DNA from: Cyanobacteria bacterium FACHB-502
GTDB taxonomy: Bacteria > Cyanobacteriota > Cyanobacteriia > Elainellales > Elainellaceae
Direction: 5' to 3'
DNA length: 64,000 nucleotides
Assembly: GCA_014695325.1 (NCBI GenBank)
Contig: JACJNZ010000039.1
Location: forward strand, 1,054,001 to 1,118,000
Made by a program: the position numbers and the translations under genes. Numbering within the stretch: the first letter of the stretch is position 1; each line of letters begins with the position of its first letter. Below are positions 17,911-29,774 of the stretch, in pieces. The notes beneath the pieces were generated by a model. That model searched no databases. It worked only from the letters and a program-made list of their open reading frames with translations, and was not told the origin of the DNA.

Positions 17911-18468
17911 ATGGAACGGAAAGGATTGGTTCTGTGGTTGACTGGACTCAGCGCAGCAGGTAAAACAACCCTGTCAAAGGGGTTAGAGCGTGAGCTAAAG
18001 CGTCGTGCCTGCCCGGTCGAAGTTCTGGATGGTGATATCGTCAGAACCAATCTTTCCAAAGGATTGGGCTACAGCCGCGAAGACCGCACCACGAATATGC
18101 GGCGGATTGGCTTTGTGGCAAATCTGCTCAGCCGGAACGGGGTGATTGCGATCGTAGCAACCATCAGTCCCTATCGCGATGCCCGTGAAGAAATGCGGCA
18201 ATCGATCGAAGATTTCATCGAAGTTTATGTCAATGCGCCGATCGAAGTTTGCGAATTGAGGGATGCTAAAGGGCTATACGCAATGGCGCGGGCAGGCGAA
18301 CTGCTAGCCTTTACCGGAATAGACGATCCCTATGAGGAGCCGACCAATCCTGATATCGTTTGCTATACCGATCGGGAAACGCCGGAAGAGAGCATTGCGA
18401 AAGTTTTAGAAGAGTTGGAGCGGCGAGAGTATATTCCGCCGAAGCCCCAGGTTGAATTTTTTATTTAG
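17911..18468 (+). CDS. cysC: Adenylyl-sulfate kinase
   Basis: A 185-residue enzyme that phosphorylates adenosine 5'-phosphosulfate to PAPS in sulfate assimilation. It shows the P-loop ([13 protein letters not shown]), the DGD motif in [34 protein letters not shown], and the substrate lid region with [12 protein letters not shown] and [11 protein letters not shown]. Length fits stand-alone CysC. The ATG at 17911 is chosen because GGGGAAG lies at the right distance. An upstream in-frame ATG at 17887 has no ribosome site. No other cys gene is adjacent. Confidence 0.93.
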   Translation: MERKGLVLWLTGLSAAGKTTLSKGLERELKRRACPVEVLDGDIVRTNLSKGLGYSREDRTTNMRRIGFVANLLSRNGVIAIVATISPYRDAREEMRQSIEDFIEVYVNAPIEVCELRDAKGLYAMARAGELLAFTGIDDPYEEPTNPDIVCYTDRETPEESIAKVLEELERREYIPPKPQVEFFI

Positions 18469-18560
18469 CAGAATCTGAGCGGGATTTAATTTCCTGCTGC
18501 TTTGTCCCCCCTGTCGTCTGCGTTGCTTTAAAATTGCCTGTGTTGAATCGCGGGGAACTT

Positions 18561-19382
18561 ATGGCAGATCCAATTCCGGTAGTGGTGAATGGTGCAGCAG
18601 GCAAGATGGGGCGGGAAGTGGTGAAAGCGATCGCCGGAGCGAATGATATGACGCTGGTGGGCGCGATCGATCGCAATCCAGAAATTCAGGGGGAGGATAT
18701 TGGCGAAATTGTCGGCTGTGGTGCGCTAGAAATTCCGGTGCTGAATGATCTGGAAGCAACGCTGGCAATGGCAGCACAGGAAAAGCAGCTTGCGGTGATG
18801 GTGGACTTTACCCACCCCGATTCGGTGTATGACAACGTGCGGGCAGCGGTCGCTTACGGGGTGCGTCCGGTAATTGGCACAACCGGGCTGAGCGAGGAGC
18901 AGATTGAAGAACTGAGCGAGTTTGCCGATAAAGCCAGTACAGGCTGTTTGATTATTCCGAATTTTTCGATCGGGGTGGTGCTGCTTCAGCAGGCGGCAAT
19001 TCAGGCATCGCAGTATTTCGACCACGTTGAAATTATTGAGCTGCACCACAACCAAAAAGCCGATGCGCCCAGTGGAACCGCGATTCAGACGGCTCAGCTT
19101 TTAGAAGAATTTGGTAAGCCCTTTAACCCACCCAGCGTTCAGGAAACCGAAAAGCTCCCTGGAGCAAGAGGATCAGAAACCGAGTCCGGCATCAGGATTC
19201 ACAGCGTTCGCCTGCCAGGACTAATCGCTCACCAGGAAGTGATTTTTGGTGCACCAGGGCAAATTTATACGCTCCGGCATGATACGAGCGATCGGGCTTG
19301 CTATATGCCGGGTGTGCTGCTGTCAATCCGCAAGGTAATTCAGCTTAAGCAGTTGGTGTATGGACTGGAGAAGATTTTGTAA
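18561..19382 (+). CDS. dapB: 4-hydroxy-tetrahydrodipicolinate reductase
   Basis: A 273-residue NAD(P)H-dependent enzyme of the diaminopimelate/lysine pathway, acting on the product of aspartate semialdehyde and pyruvate. The nucleotide-binding motif [12 protein letters not shown] is at about residues 8-19. The active-site loop [15 protein letters not shown] at about 158-172 contains the catalytic His-His and Lys. The ATG at 18561 follows GGGGAA; frames from upstream TTG codons are unlikely. It converges on the exoprotein gene with only 3 bp between the two stop codons. Confidence 0.95.
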   Translation: MADPIPVVVNGAAGKMGREVVKAIAGANDMTLVGAIDRNPEIQGEDIGEIVGCGALEIPVLNDLEATLAMAAQEKQLAVMVDFTHPDSVYDNVRAAVAYGVRPVIGTTGLSEEQIEELSEFADKASTGCLIIPNFSIGVVLLQQAAIQASQYFDHVEIIELHHNQKADAPSGTAIQTAQLLEEFGKPFNPPSVQETEKLPGARGSETESGIRIHSVRLPGLIAHQEVIFGAPGQIYTLRHDTSDRACYMPGVLLSIRKVIQLKQLVYGLEKIL

Positions 19383-19385
19383 CGG

Positions 19386-22300
19386 TTAGGCAAAATAATC
19401 TACCGTCGTTAACACACCTGCTCCGCTGTTTCCGGGATTGAACCGGATGCCTGTCACATCGATAACCAGGTCGCGGTTTGCGCTGTAGCCCTTGACCGTA
19501 TCATTGACCGACAGATAGGTATTGCCGCGCCAGTTAAAAAAGACCGCCTCATTTCCATGGAGCTTTTGACCCTGGCTGCGCTGATTCTTGTCTTTATAGG
19601 CGTTGCGGCTGGCTTGCTCCAAGGTTTTTCCTCTGACTCGTCCGGCGTTAAATAGCCCTCTGAGACGATCGCTCGATCGCAGATTATTGTCAAAGTCCAG
19701 CTCAAAGCGATCGCCTTTCTCAGCATTAAACTTCCGCACCCGATCGGGAGCATTTGCCAGCGAGGTGGTCAGGGCTGCGGCGGGACTGCTACCCGCGAAG
19801 ATAATACGATCGGCTCCTGAGCCGCCAGAAAGTGTATCCTGACCGTTGCCGCCAATCAGAATGTCATTGCCCGAACCGCCAAGCAGCACATCGTCGTCCA
19901 AGCCCCCGTCGAGGCGATCGTTATCTTTGCCCCCGTCAAGGCGATCGTCACAGTCTAAGCCGACCAGCGTATCGTTGCCGCCCCGTCCGCTCAGAATGTC
20001 GCTGTTTTCTGTGCCTTCCAGAAGGTCTGCATCTTTGGTGCCGCGCCGCGTGATGCCCGGATCACAAATCTTGACTGTCACCAGATTCGTCCACCGCTCT
20101 GCCACGTTTGCCTGCAGCGGATTGCCTGCCCGATCGCTGATACCCGTATCGCCTGCGGTGAGGCTGAGCCGATAGTCGCCCTGCCCGTTGGTTAGCTTTC
20201 GCAGGTTGCCTAAGGTCCAGGTGATGCCGTCTGCACTATTCAGTGTGGCTCTAGAGAGATTCACCGGATTGCCGTCTTTGGTGAGCCGCAAATCGTTGAT
20301 GTCCAGCCCAGCGACCGCTTCATTAAATTGCAGCGTAATAGCGTTGACCTGTTCGCGGCGGGTTTGGGGGGTGACGGGCACAATGGTTGGAACAGGAGCC
20401 GTGCGATCGATCGTGTAAACTTCTCCGGTGAAATTGCCGTTTCCGATTCCTGCCGCACCCAGGTTGACTCCCAGCGTGTTGATAATCGAGTCATTGTCGA
20501 TCAGGTTTAAGCCGATCGTGCCGTCGCTGTTGCCCGCATTCACCGCAACCGTGTAGAAGCTGTCGTTAACTCGCGTGACCGACGCAATGCTGGCTCCAGT
20601 CACGCCTGTAGTAGCAAGGCTAAAGTCAGTGGCATCCACTCTCGAAACCGCATCGTTGAAAATGACCGCAAAGTTGACGCTGGTAGCGTTCAGCGGATTG
20701 CTTTCCAGACGAGTGATCGAGGCAACGCGGGGAGGCGTTTTGTTCACACTATAGGAACCGCCGAGGAAATTTCCGTTTCCTGCCCCTGCTCCACCCAGCG
20801 GTACGTCGATGTTATTGCGGATCAGGTCGGTGTCGATCAAATTAAGCTGCAAATTGCCGCTGCTGCTGCCCGTATTCACGCTGACCGTGTAGCTCTTGCC
20901 GCTGCCGTTCACCCCCGTAATCTGAGCATCAGGAATTCCCTGAAGGGCAAAACTACGCTGATCAACACCCTGCACATCCTGGGTAAATGAAACGGCGTAA
21001 TTGACAGTGGCGGCTGCAGTGGGGCTGGGGTTAATCGGCGTAATTGATGAAACGATCGGCGCACTCTTGATCAAGGTGTAAACCTGTCCGGTGAAGTTGC
21101 CGTTATCGTTTCCGGCAGTGCCCAATGCCACTCCTAGCCCGTTACGAATCGAGTCGTCGTCTTTCAGGTTTAGTCCCAGGCTGCCATCGCCGCTGCCCGT
21201 GTTGACCGTAACGCGATAGGTTACCGGATTGAGTTCCACCAGGTCTGTAATCTGAGCATTGCTCACGCCTCCGGTCGTCGCCAGGACAAAATCACCCTTA
21301 TCGACCCCAGTGACGGGTTGAGTAAAGTTGACTGTGAAATCAACGCGATCGGCATTGGTGGGGTTGGGGGTTTCTACGGTAATTCCTGAAGCCAGGGGCG
21401 GCGTTTTGTCGATCGAGTAGGTTTGGCTATTGGTGAAATTGCCGTTATTGGCTCCTGTGCCGCCTAGCTTCACGTTCAGATTATTCTGAATCGAGTCATT
21501 GTCAATCAGGTTTAAGCCCAGCGTGCCGTTCCCAGTTCCCGTATTTAGGGTGACGTTATAAGTGTCTGCGCTGATCGGGGTAATGCCTGTAATGGTTGCT
21601 CCGGTAATGCCCACGGCAGCAGGCTGAAAATCATCGATCGTCACCCCGCTCACGCCTGTGGAAAACACCACGCGATAGGCAACCTGGTCTGCCGCAGTTA
21701 GGTTTTGAGCATCGAGCCGATTAATCGACAAAACACCTGGAGGGGTGCGATCGATCTGGTAGGCTGCGCCGGATGTGTTGCCGTTGTTGATTCCCGTGCC
21801 ACCCAATGGAACAACAATATTTCCTCTATTAGTGGAAATTGTGCTGGTAATCGAGTCGTTATCGCGCAGCCGCAACCCAATGGTTCCGGTGAGGCTGGTT
21901 CCTGTTTCGATCGAGACTGTGTAGGTTTTGCCTGACCCGGTAATATTTGGCACGAGCGCCGCATCGCTGATCGAGCCAGGAGTCAGCTCAAAATCGGTCG
22001 CATCTACCCCCGTGATCGGGCCATCACTGTCAAAGGTCACGGTGTAGTCCACTACATTGGCAGCCGTAAGCGGAGCAGCAGACCGGGCGATCGTCGCTCT
22101 GGGCACATTCACTTTCACCACAGACCCGACAACCGTATCGCCGTTGTAAGCCGGATCGCCCTCTGTAATTACTGTTACACCGTTGTTAACAAACAGTGCC
22201 CTAGCAGCTCCAGTCCCAGAAGCTCCTACGGTTGCGCCCGTGCCGCCGCTTCCGCCCGAAACTGCGTTGCCATTAAATGTCACACTAGCTAAGCGCAGTG

Positions 22301-23264
22301 AACCACCCTGAATCGAAATGGCTCCGCCTCGCGCATCTCCTCCTTTTCCGCCCGTTTCACCGGGAGCATTGCCACCCGTGCCGCCGATTGCGCTGTTGTT
22401 TTGAAACCCGACGCGAACTAGCGTAACGTTGCCACCGATGATCAAGAGTCCGCCGCCCTCTCCTAGTCCTCCGGTTTGTCCGGGCAGGGTTGCGTCTGCT
22501 CCTTTTGCAGTGCCCCCATCAAGCGTCAGGTTTTCAATCAGAACTGTCCCGCTCTCAACGGTAAAAATACGATGGTCCTGGCCGTTGAGGGTTTTGTTGT
22601 TGCCCAGGATGCGAATGTTCGATTTGATATTTGGCAAAGCACCGATGATATCAAAGTCGTTCGTGATGTTGATGACATCATCGCCTGCGGTGCTATTTGC
22701 ATCGTCGATCGCATCCATCAGATCGTCGTAGCTGCCCACATTAAAGGTTGCGAGCTTCTGGCTGTAGGCTTCGAGTGCTTGGGGTGAGAAGGCGATCGGC
22801 GTCGTAACTTCTCCGGTTGTGGCTTCTAGCGTCCAGTCTCCGCCCAGTGCGGCACTGCCTGTCACATTAGTTGAGGCGGCAATATCTATCCCGGTGAGCT
22901 GGCTTAACTCAGTCAGGAACGATCGCCCCACGGTTCCCGCCGCTACATCACAGCCCCACAGCAGCAGATCCGCACCCGGACGAAAAGAAGCTGACCATTG
23001 CCGAAGCAGGAGCGCATATTGACCGAGCGTTGACCCACTGAGATGTGCCGAACCCAATTGCACCGCACCCTCGCTGCCGTGAGACACAATTTGTAGGCTG
23101 AGCAGATCGCGCCGCGCCGCTAAAAGCTGCGTAATTTGAGCAATGCCATCCTGGGACGGATCGAGCAAAACAACCTCTGCATCTGACCCAATTCCTTGCA
23201 GCAGGGTTTGATAGTCTGCAACGGCGGGGTCAACAACAATGAGCGTCGATCGAATTTCAGTCAT
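19386..23264 (-). CDS. Large DUF4347 / beta-helix / Ig-like repeat / RTX exoprotein
   Basis: A 1292-residue secreted-type protein without an N-terminal signal, as usual for type I secretion. Residues 1-165 form DUF4347, with SHG (His62-Gly63) and WGC (Cys105). Residues about 175-345 look like a parallel beta-helix (NNKTLNGQDHRIFTVESG and Gly-rich turns). At least six Ig-like repeats of about 100 residues follow (about 370-1010), each with VDATDF-like and GLNLIDNDSI-like segments. RTX calcium-binding nonapeptides (GGSGNDILIGG) occupy about 1070-1155, and a C-terminal domain ends the protein. Probably a cell-surface or extracellular adhesin-like protein. It is divergent from groES and shares the DUF4347 head with the gene at 26583. 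Confidence 0.85.
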   Translation of the reverse strand: MTEIRSTLIVVDPAVADYQTLLQGIGSDAEVVLLDPSQDGIAQITQLLAARRDLLSLQIVSHGSEGAVQLGSAHLSGSTLGQYALLLRQWSASFRPGADLLLWGCDVAAGTVGRSFLTELSQLTGIDIAASTNVTGSAALGGDWTLEATTGEVTTPIAFSPQALEAYSQKLATFNVGSYDDLMDAIDDANSTAGDDVINITNDFDIIGALPNIKSNIRILGNNKTLNGQDHRIFTVESGTVLIENLTLDGGTAKGADATLPGQTGGLGEGGGLLIIGGNVTLVRVGFQNNSAIGGTGGNAPGETGGKGGDARGGAISIQGGSLRLASVTFNGNAVSGGSGGTGATVGASGTGAARALFVNNGVTVITEGDPAYNGDTVVGSVVKVNVPRATIARSAAPLTAANVVDYTVTFDSDGPITGVDATDFELTPGSISDAALVPNITGSGKTYTVSIETGTSLTGTIGLRLRDNDSITSTISTNRGNIVVPLGGTGINNGNTSGAAYQIDRTPPGVLSINRLDAQNLTAADQVAYRVVFSTGVSGVTIDDFQPAAVGITGATITGITPISADTYNVTLNTGTGNGTLGLNLIDNDSIQNNLNVKLGGTGANNGNFTNSQTYSIDKTPPLASGITVETPNPTNADRVDFTVNFTQPVTGVDKGDFVLATTGGVSNAQITDLVELNPVTYRVTVNTGSGDGSLGLNLKDDDSIRNGLGVALGTAGNDNGNFTGQVYTLIKSAPIVSSITPINPSPTAAATVNYAVSFTQDVQGVDQRSFALQGIPDAQITGVNGSGKSYTVSVNTGSSSGNLQLNLIDTDLIRNNIDVPLGGAGAGNGNFLGGSYSVNKTPPRVASITRLESNPLNATSVNFAVIFNDAVSRVDATDFSLATTGVTGASIASVTRVNDSFYTVAVNAGNSDGTIGLNLIDNDSIINTLGVNLGAAGIGNGNFTGEVYTIDRTAPVPTIVPVTPQTRREQVNAITLQFNEAVAGLDINDLRLTKDGNPVNLSRATLNSADGITWTLGNLRKLTNGQGDYRLSLTAGDTGISDRAGNPLQANVAERWTNLVTVKICDPGITRRGTKDADLLEGTENSDILSGRGGNDTLVGLDCDDRLDGGKDNDRLDGGLDDDVLLGGSGNDILIGGNGQDTLSGGSGADRIIFAGSSPAAALTTSLANAPDRVRKFNAEKGDRFELDFDNNLRSSDRLRGLFNAGRVRGKTLEQASRNAYKDKNQRSQGQKLHGNEAVFFNWRGNTYLSVNDTVKGYSANRDLVIDVTGIRFNPGNSGAGVLTTVDYFA

Positions 23265-23676
23265 GGGTAAATGCGGTCAGAAGTGGGAGCAGCAAAAAGC
23301 GAAACTTGTAACGTTTGAGAAATTAACTTTGTAAATCTTTTAGAAGTTGCTTAAATACCGAAACTGGAAGGCGGGTAGAGACAGACCATCCTCAGAAATC
23401 TAGGGGAAATATACCCATAGCTGGATAGTTATCTTGCAAGCAGCAGCAATTTTTTTGATAAATACTGATGCATGAAACGGAAATCTTGCTGAATTTAGTT
23501 TTAGAAATAGGCAATTAGGCTGTCTGAAGAATTACTTGAACAATTACTTAAGTAGAATGCCCGTGCCAGCGATAAAACTCGCAGGGCTGAAACAATGCTG
23601 GTTTTAGATTTGGGCTTTAGATTCAACCGCGCTCAATGCGCCAAAAAGGCTACTTTACAGCGCGCATCCTACCCCA

Positions 23677-23692
23677 GTTCGGGAACCCGTAC
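23677..23692 (+). promoter_or_regulatory. K-box upstream of groESL
   Basis: GTTCGGGAACCCGTAC matches the cyanobacterial K-box consensus GTTCGG-NNAN-CCNNAC at every fixed position. This element was described upstream of cyanobacterial groESL1 operons. It lies 51 bp before the CIRCE operator. The match is read directly; the consensus is from memory. Confidence 0.7.
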
Positions 23693-23743
23693 TCCAAAAG
23701 GGGGGTGTCAATCGGTTGCAATTGTCTGTCTCGTTCCGCTAAA

Positions 23744-23770
23744 TTAGCACTCAGGGGTTGAGAGTGCTAA
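23744..23770 (+). promoter_or_regulatory. CIRCE operator (HrcA binding site) of groESL
   Basis: TTAGCACTC (23744-23752), nine spacer bases, then GAGTGCTAA (23762-23770): a perfect CIRCE inverted repeat. It lies 150 bp before the groES start, so HrcA repression of groES-groL with heat-shock release is expected. HrcA itself is not in the window. Confidence 0.95.
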
Positions 23771-23920
23771 ACCTTAAACTCTCGCTCAAGAAATTACTTG
23801 ACAAACTGAAGCAGATTGCAAGGCTGTTTATTTTCCAAGCTATGCACTGGTTCTGCCAAGGAACCGGATTTCTGCTGAGCAATGCTACACACCTACTCTG
23901 ATATTTGGAGAATTCTTGAT

Positions 23921-24232
23921 ATGGCAGCAGTATCTCTGAGCGTTAGTACCGTCAAGCCATTGGGCGATCGTGTGTTTGTGAAGGTCAGCGCATCTGAAGA
24001 GAAGACCGCTGGTGGAATTTATCTGCCCGATACGGCAAAAGAAAAGCCCCAGGTGGGTGAAATTGCCGCTGTGGGTCCTGGAAAGCGCGGCGAAGATGGC
24101 AACCGCCAAGAGCCGGAAGTCAAAGTTGGTGACAAAGTGCTGTACTCCAAGTACGCCGGAACCGACATCAAACTCGGCACCGAAGAGTATGTACTTTTGT
24201 CTGAAAAAGACATTCTGGCGATCGTTTCCTAG
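23921..24232 (+). CDS. groS: Co-chaperonin GroES
   Basis: A 103-residue GroES, the heptameric lid of the GroEL chamber. It shows the N-terminal strand [25 protein letters not shown] (residues about 11-35), including the mobile loop ([11 protein letters not shown]) that docks on GroEL, then [10 protein letters not shown] and a C-terminal KDILAIV. The ATG at 23921 follows GGAG at 23908-23911; a longer frame from an upstream ATG at 23882 is unnecessary. It is the first gene of the groES-groL operon, 86 bp before groL, under K-box and CIRCE control. Confidence 0.97.
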   Translation: MAAVSLSVSTVKPLGDRVFVKVSASEEKTAGGIYLPDTAKEKPQVGEIAAVGPGKRGEDGNRQEPEVKVGDKVLYSKYAGTDIKLGTEEYVLLSEKDILAIVS

Positions 24233-24260
24233 TTTCTGAACGATTACGCTCCACTGTTTT

Positions 24261-24286
24261 CTGAATTTGCTTGCTGAATTTGCTGA
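24261..24286. repeat. 13-bp tandem duplication between groES and groL
   Basis: CTGAATTTGCTTG is followed directly by CTGAATTTGCTGA (two mismatches at the end), 28 nt after the groES stop codon. It lies in the intergenic part of the groESL message. Confidence 0.75.
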
Positions 24287-24306
24287 TTTGTATTTACTGG
24301 ACTTAA

Positions 24307-25967
<1,661 letters not shown>

Positions 25968-26072
25968 ATTGTGTGAATTAAGTTTCGACTGAATTCTTAA
26001 TTCAATGAGGGCTGAACCAATCAGAAAGGTAATGTAACTTCTCTGTTAGGATAAGCCCTTCTTATTCAAGAT

Positions 26073-26104
26073 CGATCGTTCTCCCGGAGGGCGATCGTTT
26101 TTTT
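26073..26104 (+). terminator. Intrinsic terminator of groESL
   Basis: CGATCG (26073-26078) pairs with CGATCG (26092-26097), extended inward by CTCC/GGAG-type pairs, and is followed by a run of seven Ts. It lies 120 bp after the groL stop codon. Confidence 0.75.
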
Positions 26105-26582
26105 GCGCTTATGGTTTGCGTTCGTTCTATAGAAATTGTCGCTCAAGCAAGATGGAGCGAGGCGTTAGCTCGTCGAGCTGCTCTCATTGCTCTGTTTGCA
26201 CTTTAATTACGATAGCGATTGATTTCAATACATAAACTTGCTATTTAAACTACAGAGATTTTACTTATTTAGATAAAGTTGCTATAAATTTAATCCAGTG
26301 TCATTTATGCAAGAATTCACTGAGATTCTATCGATTTGATTCGCTCGGCTCCAACTCTCAATGATTCAATGCAATGTTTACAAAGCAAATCATTGACAAA
26401 TTAAAATTAAGCAGAATTTATTAACTGGATCTTCGTAATAGCCGTTATAGAAACTGTTTAAATTTAACTAAGAGCCAAGCAAAATCTTGCGGAAATTACT
26501 GCGTTCTACGCGGAACTACCCAGTTGTAGTCGATAATTTCACAGTTATTGATTTAATGAACTTTCGTTTCGGATGACGAGCT
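26105..26582. other. A/T-rich intergenic region, no gene seen
   Basis: About 480 bp, strongly A/T-rich compared with the flanks, between the groESL terminator and the second DUF4347 gene. It probably holds the latter's promoter. I see no convincing small gene or RNA in it. Confidence 0.5.
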
Positions 26583-29500
26583 ATGACATCTGCCAATTTC
26601 AGTAAAATACTGCTGATTGTTGACCCATCGGTGCATCATTACCGCAGTCTGACAGACCATCTCACGGCTGAAGCTGACGTAATCGTTTTAGAGGCAGATC
26701 GGGACGGCATTGAGCAAATTACCGAAGCTCTTGCCAACCGGCGATCGATCCAAAGCATTCATCTGCTCTCGCACGGCTCTCCAGGAACACTTTACCTGGG
26801 CGCGGCGCAACTGAGCATGGCAACTCTGTCTCAGTACACAGACCAGATTCGTCAATGGATTCGTGCTTTTACTGATCGGGCAGAAGTTTTACTCTATGGC
26901 TGCGAAGTCGCTGCCGGATCGATCGGACAGCTTTTCATCCAGAAATTGAGCCATCTTACGGGTGCATCGATCGCGGCTTCCACCAATCGAACTGGCAACG
27001 CTAAGCTGGGTGGTGATTGGACACTGGAATCAACGGTGGGAGCCATCTTATCCCCCTCTATTTTTTCTGCTACTGCGATGGCTAACTTTCAATCTGTTTT
27101 GGCTCCCGTTGTTTTTGTGAATGAAACGTTTACGCGCAGCGAGGTCGCCCCTGGAGCCACCTCCTGGGTATCAGGGGTCGGTCAGGGCGCAGGAGATGCT
27201 GGCAATTCTGCCGTTGCGCCTTATTTGACGGCTCGACCCTTCCCGTTCGCAGCCCCTCCTCAAGTTCCTCCTAGTGGAGGCGGCTTACCAGGAAACCCTG
27301 GCGAGTTGCTCGACCCTGATGGAGCAGGAGTACTGCGCCTCACCAACGCGACCTTTGATCAGGCAGGCTTTGTCCTCTACAACCAGCCCATTAGCTCCAG
27401 CGCGGGTCTGAACATTACCTTTGATATGTTTCAGTGGGGCGGAACCTCCAGAAACGGGCTGCCTCCCGGAGCAGACGGAATCAGCTTCTTCCTAATTGAC
27501 GGCAGCACCCCTTACTCAACTAATGCTGGGGCGTTTGGGGGCTCCTTAGGCTACGCCCAAAGAACAGGTATTCCGGGGGTGGCAGGGGGCTATCTAGGCG
27601 TCGGGTTTGATGCGTTTGGCAACTACTCCAACGGGGGCGAAGGGCGAAATGGAGGCGCGCCGGGGCTGGGTAGCGATGGACGGCTTCCCAATACGGTTGC
27701 GGTGCGGGGTCGAGAAGCGACGGGCTACCAGTACCTCACTGGAACAACGATCGACCCAACCAACTACATGCTGAATAATGTGACGGCGACCAACCGCGAA
27801 CAATCGACGCGGCGGGTTCAGATCACGCTCTCAGGCGATGGAATCCTCAACGTCTCGATCGACGGCAACAACGACGGCGACTTCCTGGACGCGCAAGAAG
27901 CGGTCATTACCAACTACAACACCCGTTCAGCCGGCAACGGTGAAGTGCCCGACTTCTTTAAGTTTGGTTTTGCCGCCGGAACAGGGGACTCCACCGCCAA
28001 CCACGAAGTCCGTAACCTGGCAGTGACGACCCTGACTTCTGCACCGCTCACCAACAACTCGGCTGCGGGACTGCCGATTAATAGCGCTGTCAACGTGCCC
28101 AACCTGGGGGGAAGCGATCCAGATGGAACCGTGACGAACTATCGCATTCTGACGCTGCCCGACCCCAGCCAGGGAACGCTGTTCCTGGGAGATCCGGCGG
28201 GCAATGTGCGGCTGACTGCGGGGCAAACGCTGACCCCAGAGCAAATTGGGCAAGTCTTTTTCCAGTCGAGCGGCACTTTTACAGGCAGCGGATTCACCTA
28301 TACTGCGATCGATAACCTCGGCAGCGAAAGCGATACGCCTGGCACAGTGTCGTTGCAGCTGCAAAATACTCCTGGTCCTATTCCAGTTCCGGGGCAAAAC
28401 CAGGCTCCTGATACGTTCGATCGACCGTTTAACCTGCCCCAAAACACGCTGACCAATCTGCCTGGACTGGGGGGAACTGATCCAGATCCCGGGGATGGCG
28501 TTGCTTCGTTCACCATTGTCACCGTTCCTGATACGGCTCAGGGCACACTGTTCCTTGGTTTGCCAGGCGCAGGAGGTCGCGCAATTACCGCCGGGCAGGT
28601 GATTCCGGCAGCAGATATCGAACAGATCTTCTTTCAGTCGGGTCCTAACTTTAGCGGCGGCAGCTTCACCTATGCGTCAACCGATCGCTCTGGTCTAACT
28701 GACTCCACTCCGGCAACCGTAACGCTCAATTTCAACTCACTGCTCGACCCAATCGGCTGCAAACCAGGGGTCAGGCTCAAAGGCAATCGCCGCAACAACC
28801 GTCTGGTTGGAACCGAGGATCGCGATCGCCTGGTGGGTAAGCCGGGTAACGACCAACTGTTGGGTGCAGGCTGTTCGGATCGACTCAATGGCAACCGGGG
28901 CAACGATCGACTGTTGGGCGGTGCGGCAGGCGATCGGCTCAGAGGTCAGCAAAACAACGATGACCTGCGCGGCAACAACGGCATTGACACCCTGGACGGC
29001 GGCTTGGGCAACGATCGGGCGTTTGGCGGTCGCGGTCGCGATACCGCAATGGGACGACGCGGCAACGATCGGCTGGAAGGCAAGTTCGGAGATGATAACC
29101 TCATGGGCGGTCGCGGTCGCGATCGAATTCGAGGAGGCACGAACCTGGACATCCTGAACGGTCAGCAAGATGACGACCGGATTGAGGGACAAAAGGGACG
29201 CGACTTCATCAACAGCGGTCTGGGCAACGATCGGGCGATTGGCGGTGAAAAAACGGATACCGTCTTCGGGCGGCGAGGCAAAGACCGGATTCGCGGTAAT
29301 GGCGATGTCGATCTGCTGCTTGGCAACCGGGACAACGACCGGATTTCGGGTGGCTCTCAGAACGATCGAATTCTCGGCGGTCTGGGTCACGATGTCATGG
29401 TTGGCGGCGGCGGTCGCGATGTCATGAGCGGAGGCGGCGGTCGGGATACCTACCTATATCGATCGGCAAGACACGGGCTTGATCAAGTCCTTGACTTTAA

Positions 29501-29717
29501 ACGGGAAGACCGGATTGACCTGAAAGTCCTCTTCAAGGGTGACAGCTACAGCAGTCCAAACCGCTTCCAGCAATACGTGCGCCTCGCGGAAACTGCAAGA
29601 GGAACGATTGTTCGAGTTGATGCCAACGGCGATGCGGCAAACGGATTTGTCCGGTTAGTTCTGCTGCAAGGCGTTGCTCCCAGTGACCTAAGCGCGAATA
29701 ACTTTATCGTTAGCTAA
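26583..29717 (+). CDS. Large DUF4347 / lectin-like / arginine-rich RTX exoprotein
   Basis: A 1044-residue protein. Residues 1-165 are DUF4347, with SHG (His64-Gly65) and YGC (Cys107), clearly homologous to the head of the protein encoded at 19386-23264. Residues about 178-480 resemble a bacterial L-type lectin-like beta-sandwich (FTRSEVAPGATSWVSG, then GADGISFFLIDG and GGYLGVGFDAFGN). Two copies of a cadherin-like module with DPSQGTLFLG/DTAQGTLFLG and QIFFQSG-like ends span about 485-715. About two dozen degenerate RTX nonapeptides (about 720-965) are unusually rich in arginine (GNRGNDRLLGG). A C-terminal beta domain (DQVLDFKREDRIDLK) closes it. Probably type I secreted and surface-associated; ligand unknown. 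Confidence 0.85.
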   Translation: MTSANFSKILLIVDPSVHHYRSLTDHLTAEADVIVLEADRDGIEQITEALANRRSIQSIHLLSHGSPGTLYLGAAQLSMATLSQYTDQIRQWIRAFTDRAEVLLYGCEVAAGSIGQLFIQKLSHLTGASIAASTNRTGNAKLGGDWTLESTVGAILSPSIFSATAMANFQSVLAPVVFVNETFTRSEVAPGATSWVSGVGQGAGDAGNSAVAPYLTARPFPFAAPPQVPPSGGGLPGNPGELLDPDGAGVLRLTNATFDQAGFVLYNQPISSSAGLNITFDMFQWGGTSRNGLPPGADGISFFLIDGSTPYSTNAGAFGGSLGYAQRTGIPGVAGGYLGVGFDAFGNYSNGGEGRNGGAPGLGSDGRLPNTVAVRGREATGYQYLTGTTIDPTNYMLNNVTATNREQSTRRVQITLSGDGILNVSIDGNNDGDFLDAQEAVITNYNTRSAGNGEVPDFFKFGFAAGTGDSTANHEVRNLAVTTLTSAPLTNNSAAGLPINSAVNVPNLGGSDPDGTVTNYRILTLPDPSQGTLFLGDPAGNVRLTAGQTLTPEQIGQVFFQSSGTFTGSGFTYTAIDNLGSESDTPGTVSLQLQNTPGPIPVPGQNQAPDTFDRPFNLPQNTLTNLPGLGGTDPDPGDGVASFTIVTVPDTAQGTLFLGLPGAGGRAITAGQVIPAADIEQIFFQSGPNFSGGSFTYASTDRSGLTDSTPATVTLNFNSLLDPIGCKPGVRLKGNRRNNRLVGTEDRDRLVGKPGNDQLLGAGCSDRLNGNRGNDRLLGGAAGDRLRGQQNNDDLRGNNGIDTLDGGLGNDRAFGGRGRDTAMGRRGNDRLEGKFGDDNLMGGRGRDRIRGGTNLDILNGQQDDDRIEGQKGRDFINSGLGNDRAIGGEKTDTVFGRRGKDRIRGNGDVDLLLGNRDNDRISGGSQNDRILGGLGHDVMVGGGGRDVMSGGGGRDTYLYRSARHGLDQVLDFKREDRIDLKVLFKGDSYSSPNRFQQYVRLAETARGTIVRVDANGDAANGFVRLVLLQGVAPSDLSANNFIVS

Positions 29718-29774
29718 GGTATAGCGTCAGCTAGGGTGCATCATGTGCTAAGGAAACGGCCTCAATCGCTTGTG

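Noticed and set aside
28737-29390. Minus-strand open frame within the RTX repeats (217 codons)
   Set aside because: Periodic composition mirrors the RTX nonapeptide repeats on the plus strand; no independent support.
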